From Brevundimonas sp. (GTDB lineage Bacteria; Pseudomonadota; Alphaproteobacteria; Caulobacterales; Caulobacteraceae): a DNA stretch of 64,000 nucleotides. Positions within the stretch are counted from its first letter, which is position 1, and every line of letters begins with the position of its first letter. The notes under the pieces were generated by a model. It saw only the letters and a program-made list of their open reading frames with translations, had not been told where the DNA came from and ran no database searches. Of this stretch, positions 18,171 to 28,027 are shown piece by piece. The position numbers and the translations under genes are program-made. The stretch lies in assembly GCF_030704825.1 (NCBI RefSeq), contig NZ_JAUYNX010000001.1, positions 1 to 64,000 of the forward strand. Reading direction: 5' to 3'.

Positions 18171-19952
18171 TCAGCCCTTGAGCGGCAGGGCCGCACGGAT
18201 GTGCAGCTCCTTGTACTGACGCTCGGCCGCGTCCGACGGCGCGCTCATCAGCAAATCCTGGCCCTGCTGGTTCAGCGGGAAGGCGATGACCTCGCGGATG
18301 GCGGTCTGGTTGGCCAGCAGCATGACGATGCGGTCGATGCCGGGGGCCAGGCCGCCGTGCGGCGGCGCGCCGTAGCGGAAGGCGTTCAGCATGCCGCCGA
18401 ACTGATCCTCGACCACCGAGGCGTCGTAGCCGGCGATATCGAAGGCCTTGAGCATGATGTCGGCCTTGTGGTTCCGGATCGCGCCGGAGCACAGCTCGTA
18501 GCCGTTGCAGACGATGTCGTACTGGTAGGCGAGGACGTCGAGCGGGTCCTTGCTGGTCAGGGCCTCCATCTCGCCCTGCGGCATCGAGAACGGGTTATGC
18601 GAGAAGTCGACCTTCTTCTCTTCCTCGCTCCACTCGAACATCGGGAAGTCGACGATCCAGCAGAATTTGAACTCGTCGTCCGAGATCAGGTTGAGGTCCT
18701 GGCCCAGCTTCGTCCGCGCGTTGCCCGCGAACTTGTAGAAGACCGACGGGTCGCCGGCGGCGAAGAAGGCGGCGTCGCCCTTGCCCATGGCCAGGGACTT
18801 CATCAGGGCGTCGGTCGCCTCGGCGCCGAGGTTCTTGGCGATCGGGCCGCCCCAGCCGCCCTGGTCCTCGGACCAGAAGATGTAGCCGAGGCCCGGCTGG
18901 CCCTCGCCCTGGGCCCAGGAGTTCATGCGGTCGCAGAAGGCGCGCGAGCCGCCGGTCGGCGCCGGAATGGCCCAGACGGCGTTCTTTGCGTCACCGGCGA
19001 GGATCTTGTTGAACAGGCCGAAGCCGCCGTCGCGGAAATGATCGCTGACGTCGGACATCTCGATCGGGTTGCGCAGGTCCGGCTTGTCGGTGCCGAACAG
19101 GGCGATGCTCTCGCGATAGGGAATGCGGACGAAGGGATAGGGGTCGACCTTCTTGCCGTCGGCGAACTCCTCGAACACCCCATGCATGACGGGCTCGATC
19201 GCGGCAAAAACATCCTCTTGCGTGACGAAGCTCATCTCGACGTCGAGCTGGTAGAATTCCAGCGAGCGATCGGCGCGCAGGTCCTCGTCGCGGAAACAGG
19301 GGGCGATCTGGAAGTAGCGGTCGAAGCCTGAGACCATGAGCAGCTGTTTGAACTGCTGCGGGGCTTGGGGAAGGGCGTAGAATTTGCCCGGGTGCAGGCG
19401 CGACGGCACCAGGAAGTCGCGCGCGCCTTCGGGCGACGAGGCCGTCAGGATCGGGGTCTGGTACTCGAGGAAGCCCTGCTCGACCATGCGCTGGCGGATC
19501 GAGGAGATCACGCGCGAACGCAGCACGATGTTCTTGTGCAGGGTCTCGCGGCGCAGGTCGAGATAGCGGTGCTTGAGGCGGATGTCCTCGGGATATTCGG
19601 GCTCGCCGAAGACCGGCAGGGGCAGTTCGGCGGCCTCGGACAGGACCTCGACGCCGGTGACGCGCAGTTCGATCTCGCCGGTCGGCAGGTTGGGGTTCAC
19701 CACCGAGCCTTCGCGGGCCACGACCTCGCCGTCGACGCGGATGACGCTCTCGGCGCGCAGGCGCTCGACGGCCTCGAAGCCCGGCGTCTCCGGGTGCAGC
19801 ACCAGCTGGGTCAGGCCATAGTGGTCGCGCAGGTCGATGAACAGCAGGCCGCCGTGGTCGCGCTTGCGGTGCACCCAGCCGGACAGGCGGACATTCGCGC
19901 CCGCGTCGGTCAAACGGAGGGCGCCGCAGGTGTGGGAGCGGTAGGCGTGCAT
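18171..19952 (-). CDS. aspS: Aspartyl-tRNA synthetase, bacterial type (probably non-discriminating)
   Basis: 593 aa, the bacterial length with the inserted GAD domain. N-terminal anticodon-binding OB domain ([20 protein letters not shown]), motif 2 region [19 protein letters not shown], and C-terminal motif 3 [19 protein letters not shown]. The start [13 protein letters not shown] is the family N-terminus; a 51-codon upstream extension is rejected. GatCAB is encoded in this same window, so this AspRS probably also makes Asp-tRNA(Asn) for transamidation; that inference depends on whether an asparaginyl-tRNA synthetase is absent from the genome. Confidence 0.97.
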   Translation of the reverse strand: MHAYRSHTCGALRLTDAGANVRLSGWVHRKRDHGGLLFIDLRDHYGLTQLVLHPETPGFEAVERLRAESVIRVDGEVVAREGSVVNPNLPTGEIELRVTGVEVLSEAAELPLPVFGEPEYPEDIRLKHRYLDLRRETLHKNIVLRSRVISSIRQRMVEQGFLEYQTPILTASSPEGARDFLVPSRLHPGKFYALPQAPQQFKQLLMVSGFDRYFQIAPCFRDEDLRADRSLEFYQLDVEMSFVTQEDVFAAIEPVMHGVFEEFADGKKVDPYPFVRIPYRESIALFGTDKPDLRNPIEMSDVSDHFRDGGFGLFNKILAGDAKNAVWAIPAPTGGSRAFCDRMNSWAQGEGQPGLGYIFWSEDQGGWGGPIAKNLGAEATDALMKSLAMGKGDAAFFAAGDPSVFYKFAGNARTKLGQDLNLISDDEFKFCWIVDFPMFEWSEEEKKVDFSHNPFSMPQGEMEALTSKDPLDVLAYQYDIVCNGYELCSGAIRNHKADIMLKAFDIAGYDASVVEDQFGGMLNAFRYGAPPHGGLAPGIDRIVMLLANQTAIREVIAFPLNQQGQDLLMSAPSDAAERQYKELHIRAALPLKG

Positions 19953-20410
19953 GGGCGGTTCGTCTTGGATCAGGGGCCGCGAGGGCCGCAATTCGGGAGG
20001 CCGGAAGGGCGCATCATCGCCCCGGAAAGTCAAGGTTTGCGGGGTCTCCGACACGGTTTCCGTGATCTCCGCCAAAAAATGCAAATTCCGCCACTCTCGA
20101 GACATTCGCCCTCCCGCTGTCTGTGCACATCAAGCCAAACACGCCGGTGCGTCAGAAGCGGACGCAGGGCCGCCAAGGCCCGGCGGCGGCGGGACATTGA
20201 ACCCGCCAGGACGGGCTTCGGCGGCGTTCAGACCCGGCGGCGGGGATGCCGGGTCACGGAGATCCGCCCTGGGGCGGAGGGGCGAGAGTCCCGCTTTTCT
20301 GTCCCCGGAAGGGCGGGCGGTGGAGGGCGGGAGTCCCGTTTCGGGGCGTGTCCACAGGCGCGCGCTCTTGTCCACCGTCGCAGGCAGTCCCAAGGCCCCG
20401 GTCTGCTATG
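19953..20410. other. 458-bp divergent gap between aspS and hdaA
   Basis: No gene is supported. The first 150 bp are the aspS 5' flank and include an A-rich stretch (GCCAAAAAATGCAAATTCCG near 20070). The middle is GC-rich with short inverted repeats around CCCGGCGGCGG. The hdaA-proximal part has two related segments, GCGAGAGTCCCGCTTTTCTG at about 20280 and GGCGGGAGTCCCGTTTCGGG at about 20327, and two TGTCCAC motifs described separately. Confidence 0.6.
20349..20376 (+). promoter_or_regulatory. Two DnaA-box-like motifs upstream of hdaA
   Basis: TGTCCACA (20349-20356) and TTGTCCACC (20368-20376) resemble the DnaA box TTATCCACA, each with mismatches, and their TGTCCAC cores are 20 bp apart in the same orientation. 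They end about 35 bp before the hdaA start. Control of hdaA by DnaA would make a negative feedback loop. The motif resemblance is seen; the function is inferred. Confidence 0.3.
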
Positions 20411-21103
20411 ATGAACGCAATGACCATCCGTCCCATGCCCGCCGACCAGATGCGACTGCCGCTCCAACGCGACCTGCCGGACGGCGCGGAGGGCTTTGTG
20501 ACGTCCGACTGCAACCGGGCGGCGGTCGAGGCCCTGGAGGACTGGCCGAACCTGATCGGCGGGGCGATGGCGATCTGCGGCCCTGCGGGATGCGGCAAGA
20601 GCCGACTGGCGCAGATCTGGGCCGAGCGGGTCGGGGCGGTGGCCATCCACGGGGCCGAGGCGGCGTCGATCGACCCGCTGGAACTGGAGGGACGGCCGGT
20701 CCTGCTGGATCCGGCGCGGGAGGTCGACGACGAGACCCTGTTCCACCTGATCAACCTGGCCCAGGCGCCGGGCGGCGCGCTGCTGATGGTGGCGCGATCG
20801 GCGCCGTCGAGCTGGTCGGTCGCCCTGCCCGACCTCCGCTCGCGACTGGACGCGGTGATCAGCGTGCCGATGGCGGCGCCCGACGACGCCGTGCTGGCCG
20901 CCATGCTGGAGGCGCGGTTCGCCGAGCGGGGCATCCGGCCGCAGAAGGACGTGATCCCCTATCTGCTGCGCCGCATCGACCGGTCGGCGGCGGCGGCTGA
21001 AGCCGTGGTCGAGACCCTGGACGCCCTGCACAAACCCGTGACGCGGGCGCTGGCGCGGGACGTGATGGACGACGGACATGAGACCTCCGATCTTTTCGAC
21101 TAG
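20411..21103 (+). CDS. hdaA: HdaA, DnaA-related AAA+ regulator of replication initiation
   Basis: 230 aa. It resembles the AAA+ part of DnaA without the DNA-binding domain IV. A beta-clamp binding peptide QMRLPL sits at residues 13-18, then Walker A GPAGCGKS, and a DnaA-like sensor region (LRSRLDAVISVPMAAPDD). HdaA with the sliding clamp promotes ATP hydrolysis on DnaA and prevents over-initiation. Alternative starts exist at 20408 and 20420 and all keep the clamp motif. A strong hairpin lies 110 bp downstream. Confidence 0.9.
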   Translation: MNAMTIRPMPADQMRLPLQRDLPDGAEGFVTSDCNRAAVEALEDWPNLIGGAMAICGPAGCGKSRLAQIWAERVGAVAIHGAEAASIDPLELEGRPVLLDPAREVDDETLFHLINLAQAPGGALLMVARSAPSSWSVALPDLRSRLDAVISVPMAAPDDAVLAAMLEARFAERGIRPQKDVIPYLLRRIDRSAAAAEAVVETLDALHKPVTRALARDVMDDGHETSDLFD

Positions 21104-21214
21104 TTGCTGGCGTCCCGGTCGCGACTGAACGCGCGTAAACGCCCCGAAGCCGTGTCCGACGCCGGTTCAGGCTGGCGAGCGGCGGGATCAGCCCCATCTG
21201 TCAGCCTTCGTCGA

Positions 21215-21254
21215 GCGCGGACCGGCCGTCCCGGTCCGATCGTCCGGTCCGCGC
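21215..21254. other. Perfect 11-bp inverted repeat before the sigma factor gene
   Basis: GCGCGGACCGG (21215-21225) pairs with CCGGTCCGCGC (21244-21254) across 18 nt that include a further GTCCCGGTCCG copy. No T-tract follows. It ends one base before the GGGAACC candidate -35 element of the ECF sigma gene, so it could be an operator or an attenuating hairpin for the hdaA transcript. Confidence 0.55.
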
Positions 21255-21255
21255 G

Positions 21256-21280
21256 GGAACCTTGCGCCGGGTGTCGCATC
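21256..21280 (+). promoter_or_regulatory. Candidate ECF-type promoter of the sigma factor operon
   Basis: GGAACC at 21256-21261 matches the common -35 element of alphaproteobacterial ECF sigma factors. The expected -10 region about 16-17 bp later reads GTCGCATC, which is only a partial match. It lies about 50 bp before the sigma factor ATG, so auto-regulation is possible. Confidence 0.3.
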
Positions 21281-21307
21281 CAACGGTGGAAGAACCGGGA
21301 GCACGAT

Positions 21308-22030
21308 ATGCGGAACCTGAGACACGCCAATCACGACAGCCTGGACGAGGCCGGACTGGTCCGTCTGGCCCAGGCTGGCGACGGCGAAGCTTTCCGGGTC
21401 ATCATGCAGCGCGGCAATCAACGTCTGTTTCGGGTGGCGCGCGGCGTGGTTCGCGACGACGGCGAGGCGGAGGACGTGCTGCAGGAGGCCTACGCCTGCG
21501 CCTTCGCAGCCATCGGCGGATTCCGCGGCGAGGCCGGGATGATGACCTGGCTGACCCGCATCGTGCTCAACGAGGCCCGCGGCCGGCTGCGGCGACGGCG
21601 GCCGATGGTCCAGCTTGACCAGATCGAGGCGGCCCAGATGGACGGAGCCCGGGTGATACCCTTTCCGAACGCCTTCGGCAGCGCCGGCCCCGAGGCGGAC
21701 GCGGCCCGCGCCCAGATCCGCGGCCTGATCGAACAGGCTGTAGACGATCTGCCCGAGGCCTTCCGGATGGTCTTCATCATGCGCGACGTCGAGGAGTGCA
21801 GCATCGAGGAGACGGCGGCCACGCTCGATCTGAAACCCGAGACGGTGAAGACCCGGCTGCATCGCGCCCGGCGAATGTTGCGCACCGCGCTGGACGCCCG
21901 TCTGGCCAGCACCATGGTCGAAGCCTTCCCGTTTCTGGGCGCCCGCTGCAACCGGATTACCGAGGCCGTGCTGGCCCGGTTGGCGGCGGAGGGACATCTG
22001 GTTCAGTCGGGAACCTCCGCGGCGGTGTGA
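21308..22030 (+). CDS. ECF-family RNA polymerase sigma factor
   Basis: 240 aa. Sigma region 2 at about 25-95 (GDGEAFRVIMQRGNQRLFRV, DDGEAEDVLQEAYACAF) and region 4 at about 140-205 (LPEAFRMVFIMRDVEECSIE, LKPETVKTRLHRARRML) are clear; no sigma 1.1 or region 3. The C-terminal 35 residues extend beyond region 4. Start ATG at 21308; a longer frame upstream crosses the hairpin and is rejected. No anti-sigma gene is adjacent. The next genes, a DUF4142 protein and a cupredoxin, look like members of its operon and possible targets. Confidence 0.9.
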   Translation: MRNLRHANHDSLDEAGLVRLAQAGDGEAFRVIMQRGNQRLFRVARGVVRDDGEAEDVLQEAYACAFAAIGGFRGEAGMMTWLTRIVLNEARGRLRRRRPMVQLDQIEAAQMDGARVIPFPNAFGSAGPEADAARAQIRGLIEQAVDDLPEAFRMVFIMRDVEECSIEETAATLDLKPETVKTRLHRARRMLRTALDARLASTMVEAFPFLGARCNRITEAVLARLAAEGHLVQSGTSAAV

Positions 22031-22079
22031 CATCCAATCGGGAGCGGCCGGATCCCCGGCCGGTTTCCAAGGAGTCCCC

Positions 22080-22601
22080 ATGTTCAGAACCCTCGTTGTC
22101 GCCGCCGCCATGGCGCTGGCCCCGATCACGGCTTGCGCGGCCCAGGAGGCCGGGCCCACCGACCCCCAGATCGCCCACATCGCCTATACCGCGGGCCAGC
22201 TGGATGTCGCCGCCGCCCGACAGGCGCTGAAGAAGTCGACCAATCCCGAGGTTCGCGCCTTCGCCGAACTGATGGCGCGCGACCACGCGGCCGTGAACGA
22301 CCAGGCCGTGGCCCTGGTCACCCGGCTGCAGGTGACGCCCGAGGCCAATCCGACCAGCACGGCCCTGACCGAGGCCGCCGCCGCGACCCACGCCCGGCTG
22401 GAAGCGCTGGACGGCGCCGCGTTCGACGCGGCCTATGTGGCCAACGAAGTGGCCTTTCACCGGACGGTCAACGACGCCCTGAGCGAAACCCTGATCCCGC
22501 AGGCCGACAACGTCGAACTCAAGGCGCTGCTGGAGACCGGGCTGAGCCTGTTCCAGTCGCACCAGGCCCACGCCGAAGATCTGGCCGTCTCGGTCCGGTA
22601 G
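22080..22601 (+). CDS. DUF4142 exported protein
   Basis: 173 aa. A signal peptide (MFRTLVVAAAMALAPITACA) precedes an all-helical ferritin-like DUF4142 domain (AYTAGQLDVAAARQALKKST, ELMARDHAAVNDQAVALVTR, FHRTVNDALSETLIPQA, HQAHAEDLAV). The function is unknown; such proteins often accompany ECF sigma factors and stress genes. A good ribosome binding site (AAGGAG) precedes the ATG. It lies between the sigma factor and the cupredoxin genes. Confidence 0.85.
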   Translation: MFRTLVVAAAMALAPITACAAQEAGPTDPQIAHIAYTAGQLDVAAARQALKKSTNPEVRAFAELMARDHAAVNDQAVALVTRLQVTPEANPTSTALTEAAAATHARLEALDGAAFDAAYVANEVAFHRTVNDALSETLIPQADNVELKALLETGLSLFQSHQAHAEDLAVSVR

Positions 22602-22608
22602 GCGCGTC

Positions 22609-22944
22609 ATGGAAGCCGCCGATCCGACGCGCCGCGCGGTCCTGCTGACCGTCGCGGCCTCGGCCGCCGCCGCCGCCCTTCCGGCGGCAGCGCGGGCGAG
22701 AACCCACACCATCGTCATGGAGAAAATGCGGTTCGGGCCGTCGCCGGCCGGCCTTCGGGTCGACGACACCATCGTATGCAACCGGGACCTGTTTCGCCAC
22801 ACGGCCACGGCGCGCGACCGGTCCTTCGACATCGATCTGCCCCCCGGAGCCAGCGGACGGACCGTGATGCGCAGGGCGGGGAGTCTTCCCTACATCTGCC
22901 GCTTCCATCCCGGCATGACAGGGCGATTGACGGTCTCGGCCTGA
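22609..22944 (+). CDS. Cupredoxin-fold copper protein, exported
   Basis: 111 aa. An N-terminal segment with an arginine pair (DPTRRAVLLTVAASAAAAAL) looks like a Tat-type signal ending near residue 30. Type I copper ligands are visible as His64 (RHTAT), Cys97 (YICRFH), His100 and Met103 (HPGM). It is a small plastocyanin/amicyanin-like protein for periplasmic electron transfer or copper handling. It starts 7 bp after the DUF4142 gene and so belongs to the sigma factor operon. Confidence 0.85.
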   Translation: MEAADPTRRAVLLTVAASAAAAALPAAARARTHTIVMEKMRFGPSPAGLRVDDTIVCNRDLFRHTATARDRSFDIDLPPGASGRTVMRRAGSLPYICRFHPGMTGRLTVSA

Positions 22945-23104
22945 TCTGGAGCGAAGCGGGTCAGCCGGGACGGCTGGCCTGCGTCGCTTAACGACTTGTT
23001 CACCATAGGTTCAGGCAGACAGGCGCAGCCTTTCAGCCTTGTCGGGTCTCACGTCGCGGCTCCGATGAAAGGCGACCGCGGCTCCGGACGAAGGAGACGT
23101 TCAG

Positions 23105-23548
23105 ATGACGAAACACCTGATGATCGGCGCCCTGGCGCTGGCGGCCCTGACCGCCCTGCCCGCCGGCGCCTCGGCCCAGTCGTGGGGCTATGGCGACCGC
23201 GACCGGGACGGCCGCTACGAGCGCTGGGAACGGCGCGCGGACCGCAACCGGCATGACGGGGGCCGCTATACCGACCGGGAACGCTACAACGACTGGCGCC
23301 GCGGCCGGCGCGACCAATGGCGCGACCGCTACGACCGTCCGCCCTACGGCCACGCCTATGGCTACCGCCGCTGGCATCGCGGGGCGGTCATTCCGTACGA
23401 CTATCGCCGCAGCTGGTACGTGGACGACTACCGCCGCTACGGCTGGCGCGCCCCGCCGCGCGGCTACGGCTACTACCGGACCGACAGCGGCGACATCGTG
23501 GTCGCCGCCATCGCGACCGGGGTGATCCTGTCCCTTCTGAATGATTGA
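23105..23548 (+). CDS. RcnB-like exported Arg/Tyr-rich protein
   Basis: 147 aa. Signal peptide (MTKHLMIGALALAALTALP, cleavage after ASA). The mature chain is very rich in Arg, Tyr, Asp and Trp (YERWERRADRNRHDGG; RRWHRGAVIPYDYRRSWYVD) and ends with a hydrophobic segment (DIVVAAIATGVILSLLND). The pattern WxxG..IP..YR matches the RcnB family of periplasmic proteins, one member of which affects Ni/Co homeostasis in E. coli. A clear ribosome binding site (GAAGGAGA) and a strong downstream terminator mark a single-gene transcript. Confidence 0.8.
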   Translation: MTKHLMIGALALAALTALPAGASAQSWGYGDRDRDGRYERWERRADRNRHDGGRYTDRERYNDWRRGRRDQWRDRYDRPPYGHAYGYRRWHRGAVIPYDYRRSWYVDDYRRYGWRAPPRGYGYYRTDSGDIVVAAIATGVILSLLND

Positions 23549-23569
23549 GGACGGCGGCTGACGAATGAG

Positions 23570-23598
23570 CCCGCCCGGAGCGATCCGGGCGGGTTTTT
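23570..23598 (+). terminator. Rho-independent terminator after the RcnB-like gene
   Basis: CCCGCCCGGA (23570-23579) pairs perfectly with TCCGGGCGGG (23584-23593) around a GCGA tetraloop and is followed by TTTTT. The 10-bp GC-rich stem and T-tract make it one of the clearest terminators in the window. It lies 22 bp after the stop codon. Confidence 0.93.
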
Positions 23599-23629
23599 CG
23601 TTATGCCGCCGGGACGACAGGAGGTCAGG

Positions 23630-24022
23630 ATGAAGCGCACCGGCGGATGCAACTGCGGACAGGTCCGGTACGAACTGGACGGAGAGCCGATCCGCGTCGG
23701 CCTGTGCCATTGCGAAACCTGCCGCAAGCTCACGGGCTCGGCCTTTTCCCACTACGGGGTCTGGCCCCGGGGGAGCGTCCGCATCTCGGGAGAGACGGGA
23801 TGCTGGGAGGTCCGCGCGGGCGGTGACCGGTTCTGCCGGACCTGCGGCGCCTCGCTGTTCACCTGGGTCGAGGGCGAGGACGAGATCGAGGTGAAGCTCG
23901 GCGCCCTTGACGGCCCGCCGAACGGACTCGAGCCGCAATACGAGCTGTGGACCATCCGGCGCGAGCCGTGGCTGGCCCCGCGGGAGGGCGCGGAGCAGTG
24001 GGAGCGCGACCGGGCGGGCTGA
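23630..24022 (+). CDS. GFA-family zinc protein (CENP-V/GFA domain)
   Basis: 130 aa. Zinc-binding cysteines occur in the family pattern: Cys7-x-Cys9 (GGCNCGQVRYEL), LCHCETCRKLTGSAFSHYG, and FCRTCGASLF. The family includes glutathione-dependent formaldehyde-activating enzymes, but most members are uncharacterised, so no reaction is assigned. The ATG at 23630 follows an AGGAGG ribosome binding site at about 23618; an earlier start at 23603 lies in the terminator region. Convergent with gatB, 19 bp apart. Confidence 0.85.
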   Translation: MKRTGGCNCGQVRYELDGEPIRVGLCHCETCRKLTGSAFSHYGVWPRGSVRISGETGCWEVRAGGDRFCRTCGASLFTWVEGEDEIEVKLGALDGPPNGLEPQYELWTIRREPWLAPREGAEQWERDRAG

Positions 24023-24041
24023 CGCCCCCTCCCTCCCGGGA

Positions 24042-25547
24042 CTACAGCCCCAGCTTCGCCTTCAGGATGTCGTTCACCGCGGCCGGGTTGGCCTTGCCGC
24101 CGGTAGCCTTCATGACCTGGCCGACGAACCAGCCGATGGCCTGGGGCTTTTCGGCGACGGCGGCGGCCTTGTCGGGGTTGGCGGCGATGATGTCGTCGAC
24201 GGCCTTCTCGATGGCCCCCGTGTCGGTGACCTGTTTCAGGCCGTGTTTCTCGACCACCTCGGCGGGGCTGCCCTCGCCGTTCCAGACGTGGTCGAACACT
24301 TCCTTGGCGATCTTCGAGGAGATGACGTCGGTCTCGATCAGCTCGACCAGCTGGGCGACATGGGCGGCCGGCAGCGGGTTCTCCGAGAAGTCCTTGCCCT
24401 CGCCGGTCAGGCGGGCGGAGACCTCGTTGGTGACCCAGTTGGACACCAGTTTGGCGTCCCGTCCCTTGGCGGCGGCCTCGAAATAGTCGGCCTTGGCCTG
24501 CTCCGAAATCAGCACCACCGCGTCGTATTGCGACAGGCCGTAGTCGGCCATCAGGCGGCGGCGCTTGGCGTCCGGCAGTTCGGGCAGGCTGGCCTTGATG
24601 TCGTCGATCCACGCCTGTTCCAGCTCAAGCGGCAGCAGGTCGGGGTCGGGGAAGTAGCGATAGTCCATCGCCTCTTCCTTGGAGCGCATCGAGCGGGTCT
24701 CGCCGGCCGTGGGGTCGTAGAGGCGGGTCTCCTGATCGATCTTGCCGCCGTCCTCGAGAATCTCGATCTGGCGCCGCGCCTCGTAGTTGATGGCCTGGGA
24801 GATGAAGCGGAACGAGTTGACGTTCTTGATCTCGCAGCGCGTGCCGAGGTGGCTGAAGTCGCCCGTCGCCTTGTATTTGGCGTACTGGCCCTCGCGGCAG
24901 ACCGAGACGTTGACGTCGGCGCGGAGGTTGCCCTTCTCCATGTCGCCGTCGCAGGTGCCCAGATAGATCAGGATGGTGCGGATCTTCTTGACGTAGGCGA
25001 CCGCCTCTTCCGGCGAGCGGATGTCGGGCCGGGAGACGATCTCCATCAGGGCCGTGCCGGCGCGGTTCAGATCGACGTAGGATTCGGTCGGCGACAGGTC
25101 GTGGATCAGCTTGCCGGCGTCCTGTTCCAGATGCAGGCGTTCGATGCCGACGTTGAAGAAGGAGCCGTCCTCGGCCTCCACCTCGACGACGCCCTCGCCG
25201 ACGATGGGGAAGTAGAGCTGGCTGATCTGATAGCCGGTCGGCAGGTCGGGGTAGAAATAGTTCTTGCGGTCGAACTGGCTGCGCCGGTTGATCTGCGCAT
25301 TGAGGCCGAGGCCGGTCCGGACGGCCTGTTCGACGCAGTATCTGTTCAGGGTCGGCAGCATGCCGGGGAAGCCGGCGTCGACCAGCGACACCTGCTCGTT
25401 CGGACCCGCGCCGAAGCCGACCGCGGCGCCCGAGAACAGCTTGGCCTTCGACGCCACCTGGGCGTGGATCTCCAGCCCCATGACGATTTCCCACGGGCCG
25501 GTGCGGCCCCGGATGAGTTTGGCGGTGTCGGCGGTCGTGTCGGTCAT
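24042..25547 (-). CDS. gatB: Asp-tRNA(Asn)/Glu-tRNA(Gln) amidotransferase subunit B
   Basis: 501 aa. GatB binds the misacylated tRNA and phosphorylates the aminoacyl group before amidation by GatA. The N-terminus has [20 protein letters not shown], then [20 protein letters not shown] and [16 protein letters not shown] segments; the C-terminal YqeY/tail domain (about 400-501) contains KVAD-type helices and ends [10 protein letters not shown]. The start [10 protein letters not shown] at 25547 is family-like. It is separated from gatC-gatA by about 3.9 kb of inserted genes, and a damaged copy of its first ~36 codons lies at 28028-28161, so it must rely on read-through or a new promoter. Confidence 0.96.
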   Translation of the reverse strand: MTDTTADTAKLIRGRTGPWEIVMGLEIHAQVASKAKLFSGAAVGFGAGPNEQVSLVDAGFPGMLPTLNRYCVEQAVRTGLGLNAQINRRSQFDRKNYFYPDLPTGYQISQLYFPIVGEGVVEVEAEDGSFFNVGIERLHLEQDAGKLIHDLSPTESYVDLNRAGTALMEIVSRPDIRSPEEAVAYVKKIRTILIYLGTCDGDMEKGNLRADVNVSVCREGQYAKYKATGDFSHLGTRCEIKNVNSFRFISQAINYEARRQIEILEDGGKIDQETRLYDPTAGETRSMRSKEEAMDYRYFPDPDLLPLELEQAWIDDIKASLPELPDAKRRRLMADYGLSQYDAVVLISEQAKADYFEAAAKGRDAKLVSNWVTNEVSARLTGEGKDFSENPLPAAHVAQLVELIETDVISSKIAKEVFDHVWNGEGSPAEVVEKHGLKQVTDTGAIEKAVDDIIAANPDKAAAVAEKPQAIGWFVGQVMKATGGKANPAAVNDILKAKLGL

Positions 25548-25597
25548 GGGGCCCGTATAACCGGCTGAAACGGAAATGGGGAGCCGTCCCGAACCGC

Positions 25598-27973
25598 TCA
25601 GGCGTCCGCGCGGAGCACGCGCAGGCCGAACAGCGGCCCGGCCGTATGACCGCTCTCCGGAACGATGCGAATCCGCACCTTGTCCTTGCCCGCGGTGAGC
25701 GCCGGCGGGACCGGATAGTCGACATCGAAGAACCGGCCCGGAACCTCGGCGTGCAGACGCTGGGTGGCGATGCGGACGCCGTCGACCTCGATGTGGAACA
25801 GCCGGTCGCGCTCGCCGCCCCAACAGGTCGTCTGCAGCGTCATCGGTCCCTCGGCCACCCCCATGTCGACGGCGAAGAAACCCTCGGTGCGCGCGTCGCG
25901 ACCGGGGCGGAAGCGGTAGGACACCGCATAGGAAATGTCGCTCTCGAGCCTGTGGGCGGCCTCGTCGGCCTCGACCCCGAGCCGCACGAAATCAACCGAC
26001 CGGGCCTCCAGCGCCTCCCGGGCCGCCCGATCCGCCGCCAGGGCGACCTGGGCGGCCTCCCATTGCGCGGGGGTGAAGCGCCGGAAATAGACCGCCGCGC
26101 GCCGGTCCCACAGGGCGTAGAAGGGCGAGAAGTCGAGGTCGCGCGGCCGGCCGATGCCGGCGGTGCGATACAGGCCGCGCCGGGCGTCGGCGGGCTGGAA
26201 ACCGGCCAGGACGTCGTCGGACAGCAGGGCGGGTTCGCTCCCGTCGAACGGATCGGTCGCCGGCCCGAGATCGGCCGCCAGCACCATCGGCCCGTGCAGC
26301 AGGGCGACGAGGTCGGGATCGTCCGGCGTCGGCTCGACCCGCAGGGACATGGGGAAGCCCACCCTGATCAGATCGCCGGTCCGCCAGCGGCGGTCGAAGA
26401 CGAGATAGCCCTGCTCTGCGCGCGGCGCGAACGCCTTGCCGTTGACCGAGGCCGTCGGCGTCCCGGCCCATGCGGGCAGGCGGATCCGCACCCTGAACCG
26501 TCCGCCCCGCTCCAGGGCCTTGAAGCGGATGCCCACGTCCGAGCCGTAGGGGAAGTCGCTTTCGAGGGCGACCTGGCCGCCGCGCGCGCTCCAGGTCAGT
26601 TCCGAGGCGATGAACAGGTTGACGATCAGGCCGTCGTCGTCGCTCCACCACACGGATTCCCCGTGTTTGGCGTGGCTTTCCATGCCCGAGCCGACGCAGC
26701 ACCAGAAGCTGTCGGTCGGCGTCGAGAACTCCCGCGCCGCGCCGCTTATCAGCGGAGCCATATAGATGAAGGCGCCGTCGGACGGCCGCTGGTGGGCCAT
26801 GATGTGGTTCAGGTGGGCGCGCTCGAAATAGTCGAAGCGGGCGGCCTCGGCCCGCTCGCCGTAGAGCCGCCGGGTGAGCTTGAGCATGTTGTAGGTGTTG
26901 CAGGACTCGCAGGTCTGCTCGGTGACGTAGAGCGACAGGGAGTTCGGCTCCTGGAAATACTCGCGGTCGCTGTTGCCGCCGATGACATAGGTGCGGCCGT
27001 GGGTGACCGTGTCCCAGAAGAAGCGGGCGCCGAACAGCCGCGCCGGGTCTCCGGTCAGGGCGTGCTGGCGGGCCAGGCCGATGACCTTGGGAATCTGGGT
27101 GTTGGCGTGCAGGTGGGACAGGGCGTCCTGGCCGGCCATCAGCGGCCCGAGCACCGCCTGATGGTTGAAGCGTTCGGCCAGCCGCAGCCAGCGCGCCTCG
27201 CCCGTGCGCTGGGCCAGTTCCGCCAGGGCGTCGTTCATGCCGCCGTGCTCGGTCTCCAGCACGGCCTGCATCTGCGTCCCGGACAGCGGCTTGAGGGCGC
27301 GTTCGATCCAGGCGGCCAGGGCGACGGCGACCGTCAGCGCCTGTTCCGAGCCGCAATGTTCATGGGCCGCCAGCAGTCCCGAGAACAGTTTGTGCCAGTT
27401 GTAGAACGGGGCCCAGGAGCCGTTCAGATAAAAGCGTGCCGCGCGGATGTCGCCCGCGGTCAGTTCGGCGAAGATGGCCTTGCCGTCCTCGATCCCGCCG
27501 TCCGGCTTTCTGCGCGTGAAGCCGGCCGTATAGCCGTCGCCGGAAGCGGCCTGGCAGGCGGCCAGTTCGCTGACGATATGGCCGGCGCGGTCCCGGCACA
27601 GGGCGTCGCCGGTCTGGGCGTGCATCAGCGACAGGGCGGTCAGATAGTGGCCGAGGGTATGGCCGGCGATGGTCTCGCCTTCCCAGCCGCCATAGGCTTC
27701 GGCGCGAGGCGCGAGGCCGGCGTGAACGCGGAAATTGTGCAGCAGCCGGTCCGGATCGAGGCCGTGCAGATACCGCAGGTTCGCCTCGGTCGCGTCCAGC
27801 CAGATCGATGGCGAGAGACGCACGGCGGAGAGCGGAAAGGGCTCCGCGCGGCGGGCGGGCTGGAAGGCGAGAACCGGTCGCGCGACGCCGGGGGCGAGGG
27901 CGCTGGCGGCGACGCCAGCGAGGAAGGTGCGGCGACGAGGGCCGGTTCGGTCCGCCTGAAAATGTGTCATCAC
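25598..27973 (-). CDS. Glycoside hydrolase family 127 (beta-L-arabinofuranosidase-like), Tat-exported
   Basis: 791 aa. The N-terminus [19 protein letters not shown] is a twin-arginine signal. The (alpha/alpha)6 catalytic domain follows ([36 protein letters not shown]). The GH127 zinc site is recognisable as Glu356 and Cys358 ([12 protein letters not shown]) with the Cys425-Cys426 pair ([11 protein letters not shown]); one cysteine acts as nucleophile in characterised members. Beta-sandwich domains fill the C-terminus. It probably trims arabinofuranosyl groups from plant glycans in the periplasm. It lies between gatB and a broken gatB copy, with no other sugar genes near. Confidence 0.9.
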   Translation of the reverse strand: MMTHFQADRTGPRRRTFLAGVAASALAPGVARPVLAFQPARRAEPFPLSAVRLSPSIWLDATEANLRYLHGLDPDRLLHNFRVHAGLAPRAEAYGGWEGETIAGHTLGHYLTALSLMHAQTGDALCRDRAGHIVSELAACQAASGDGYTAGFTRRKPDGGIEDGKAIFAELTAGDIRAARFYLNGSWAPFYNWHKLFSGLLAAHEHCGSEQALTVAVALAAWIERALKPLSGTQMQAVLETEHGGMNDALAELAQRTGEARWLRLAERFNHQAVLGPLMAGQDALSHLHANTQIPKVIGLARQHALTGDPARLFGARFFWDTVTHGRTYVIGGNSDREYFQEPNSLSLYVTEQTCESCNTYNMLKLTRRLYGERAEAARFDYFERAHLNHIMAHQRPSDGAFIYMAPLISGAAREFSTPTDSFWCCVGSGMESHAKHGESVWWSDDDGLIVNLFIASELTWSARGGQVALESDFPYGSDVGIRFKALERGGRFRVRIRLPAWAGTPTASVNGKAFAPRAEQGYLVFDRRWRTGDLIRVGFPMSLRVEPTPDDPDLVALLHGPMVLAADLGPATDPFDGSEPALLSDDVLAGFQPADARRGLYRTAGIGRPRDLDFSPFYALWDRRAAVYFRRFTPAQWEAAQVALAADRAAREALEARSVDFVRLGVEADEAAHRLESDISYAVSYRFRPGRDARTEGFFAVDMGVAEGPMTLQTTCWGGERDRLFHIEVDGVRIATQRLHAEVPGRFFDVDYPVPPALTAGKDKVRIRIVPESGHTAGPLFGLRVLRADA

Positions 27974-28027
27974 CGCTCCGGTTCGCGCGGTATTGGGCGC
28001 CGCACGGCGGGCCCGGTCAAGGCGGTG

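Noticed and set aside
18201..19331. Plus-strand frame opposite aspS
   Set aside because: Antisense shadow; aspS motifs are unambiguous on the minus strand.
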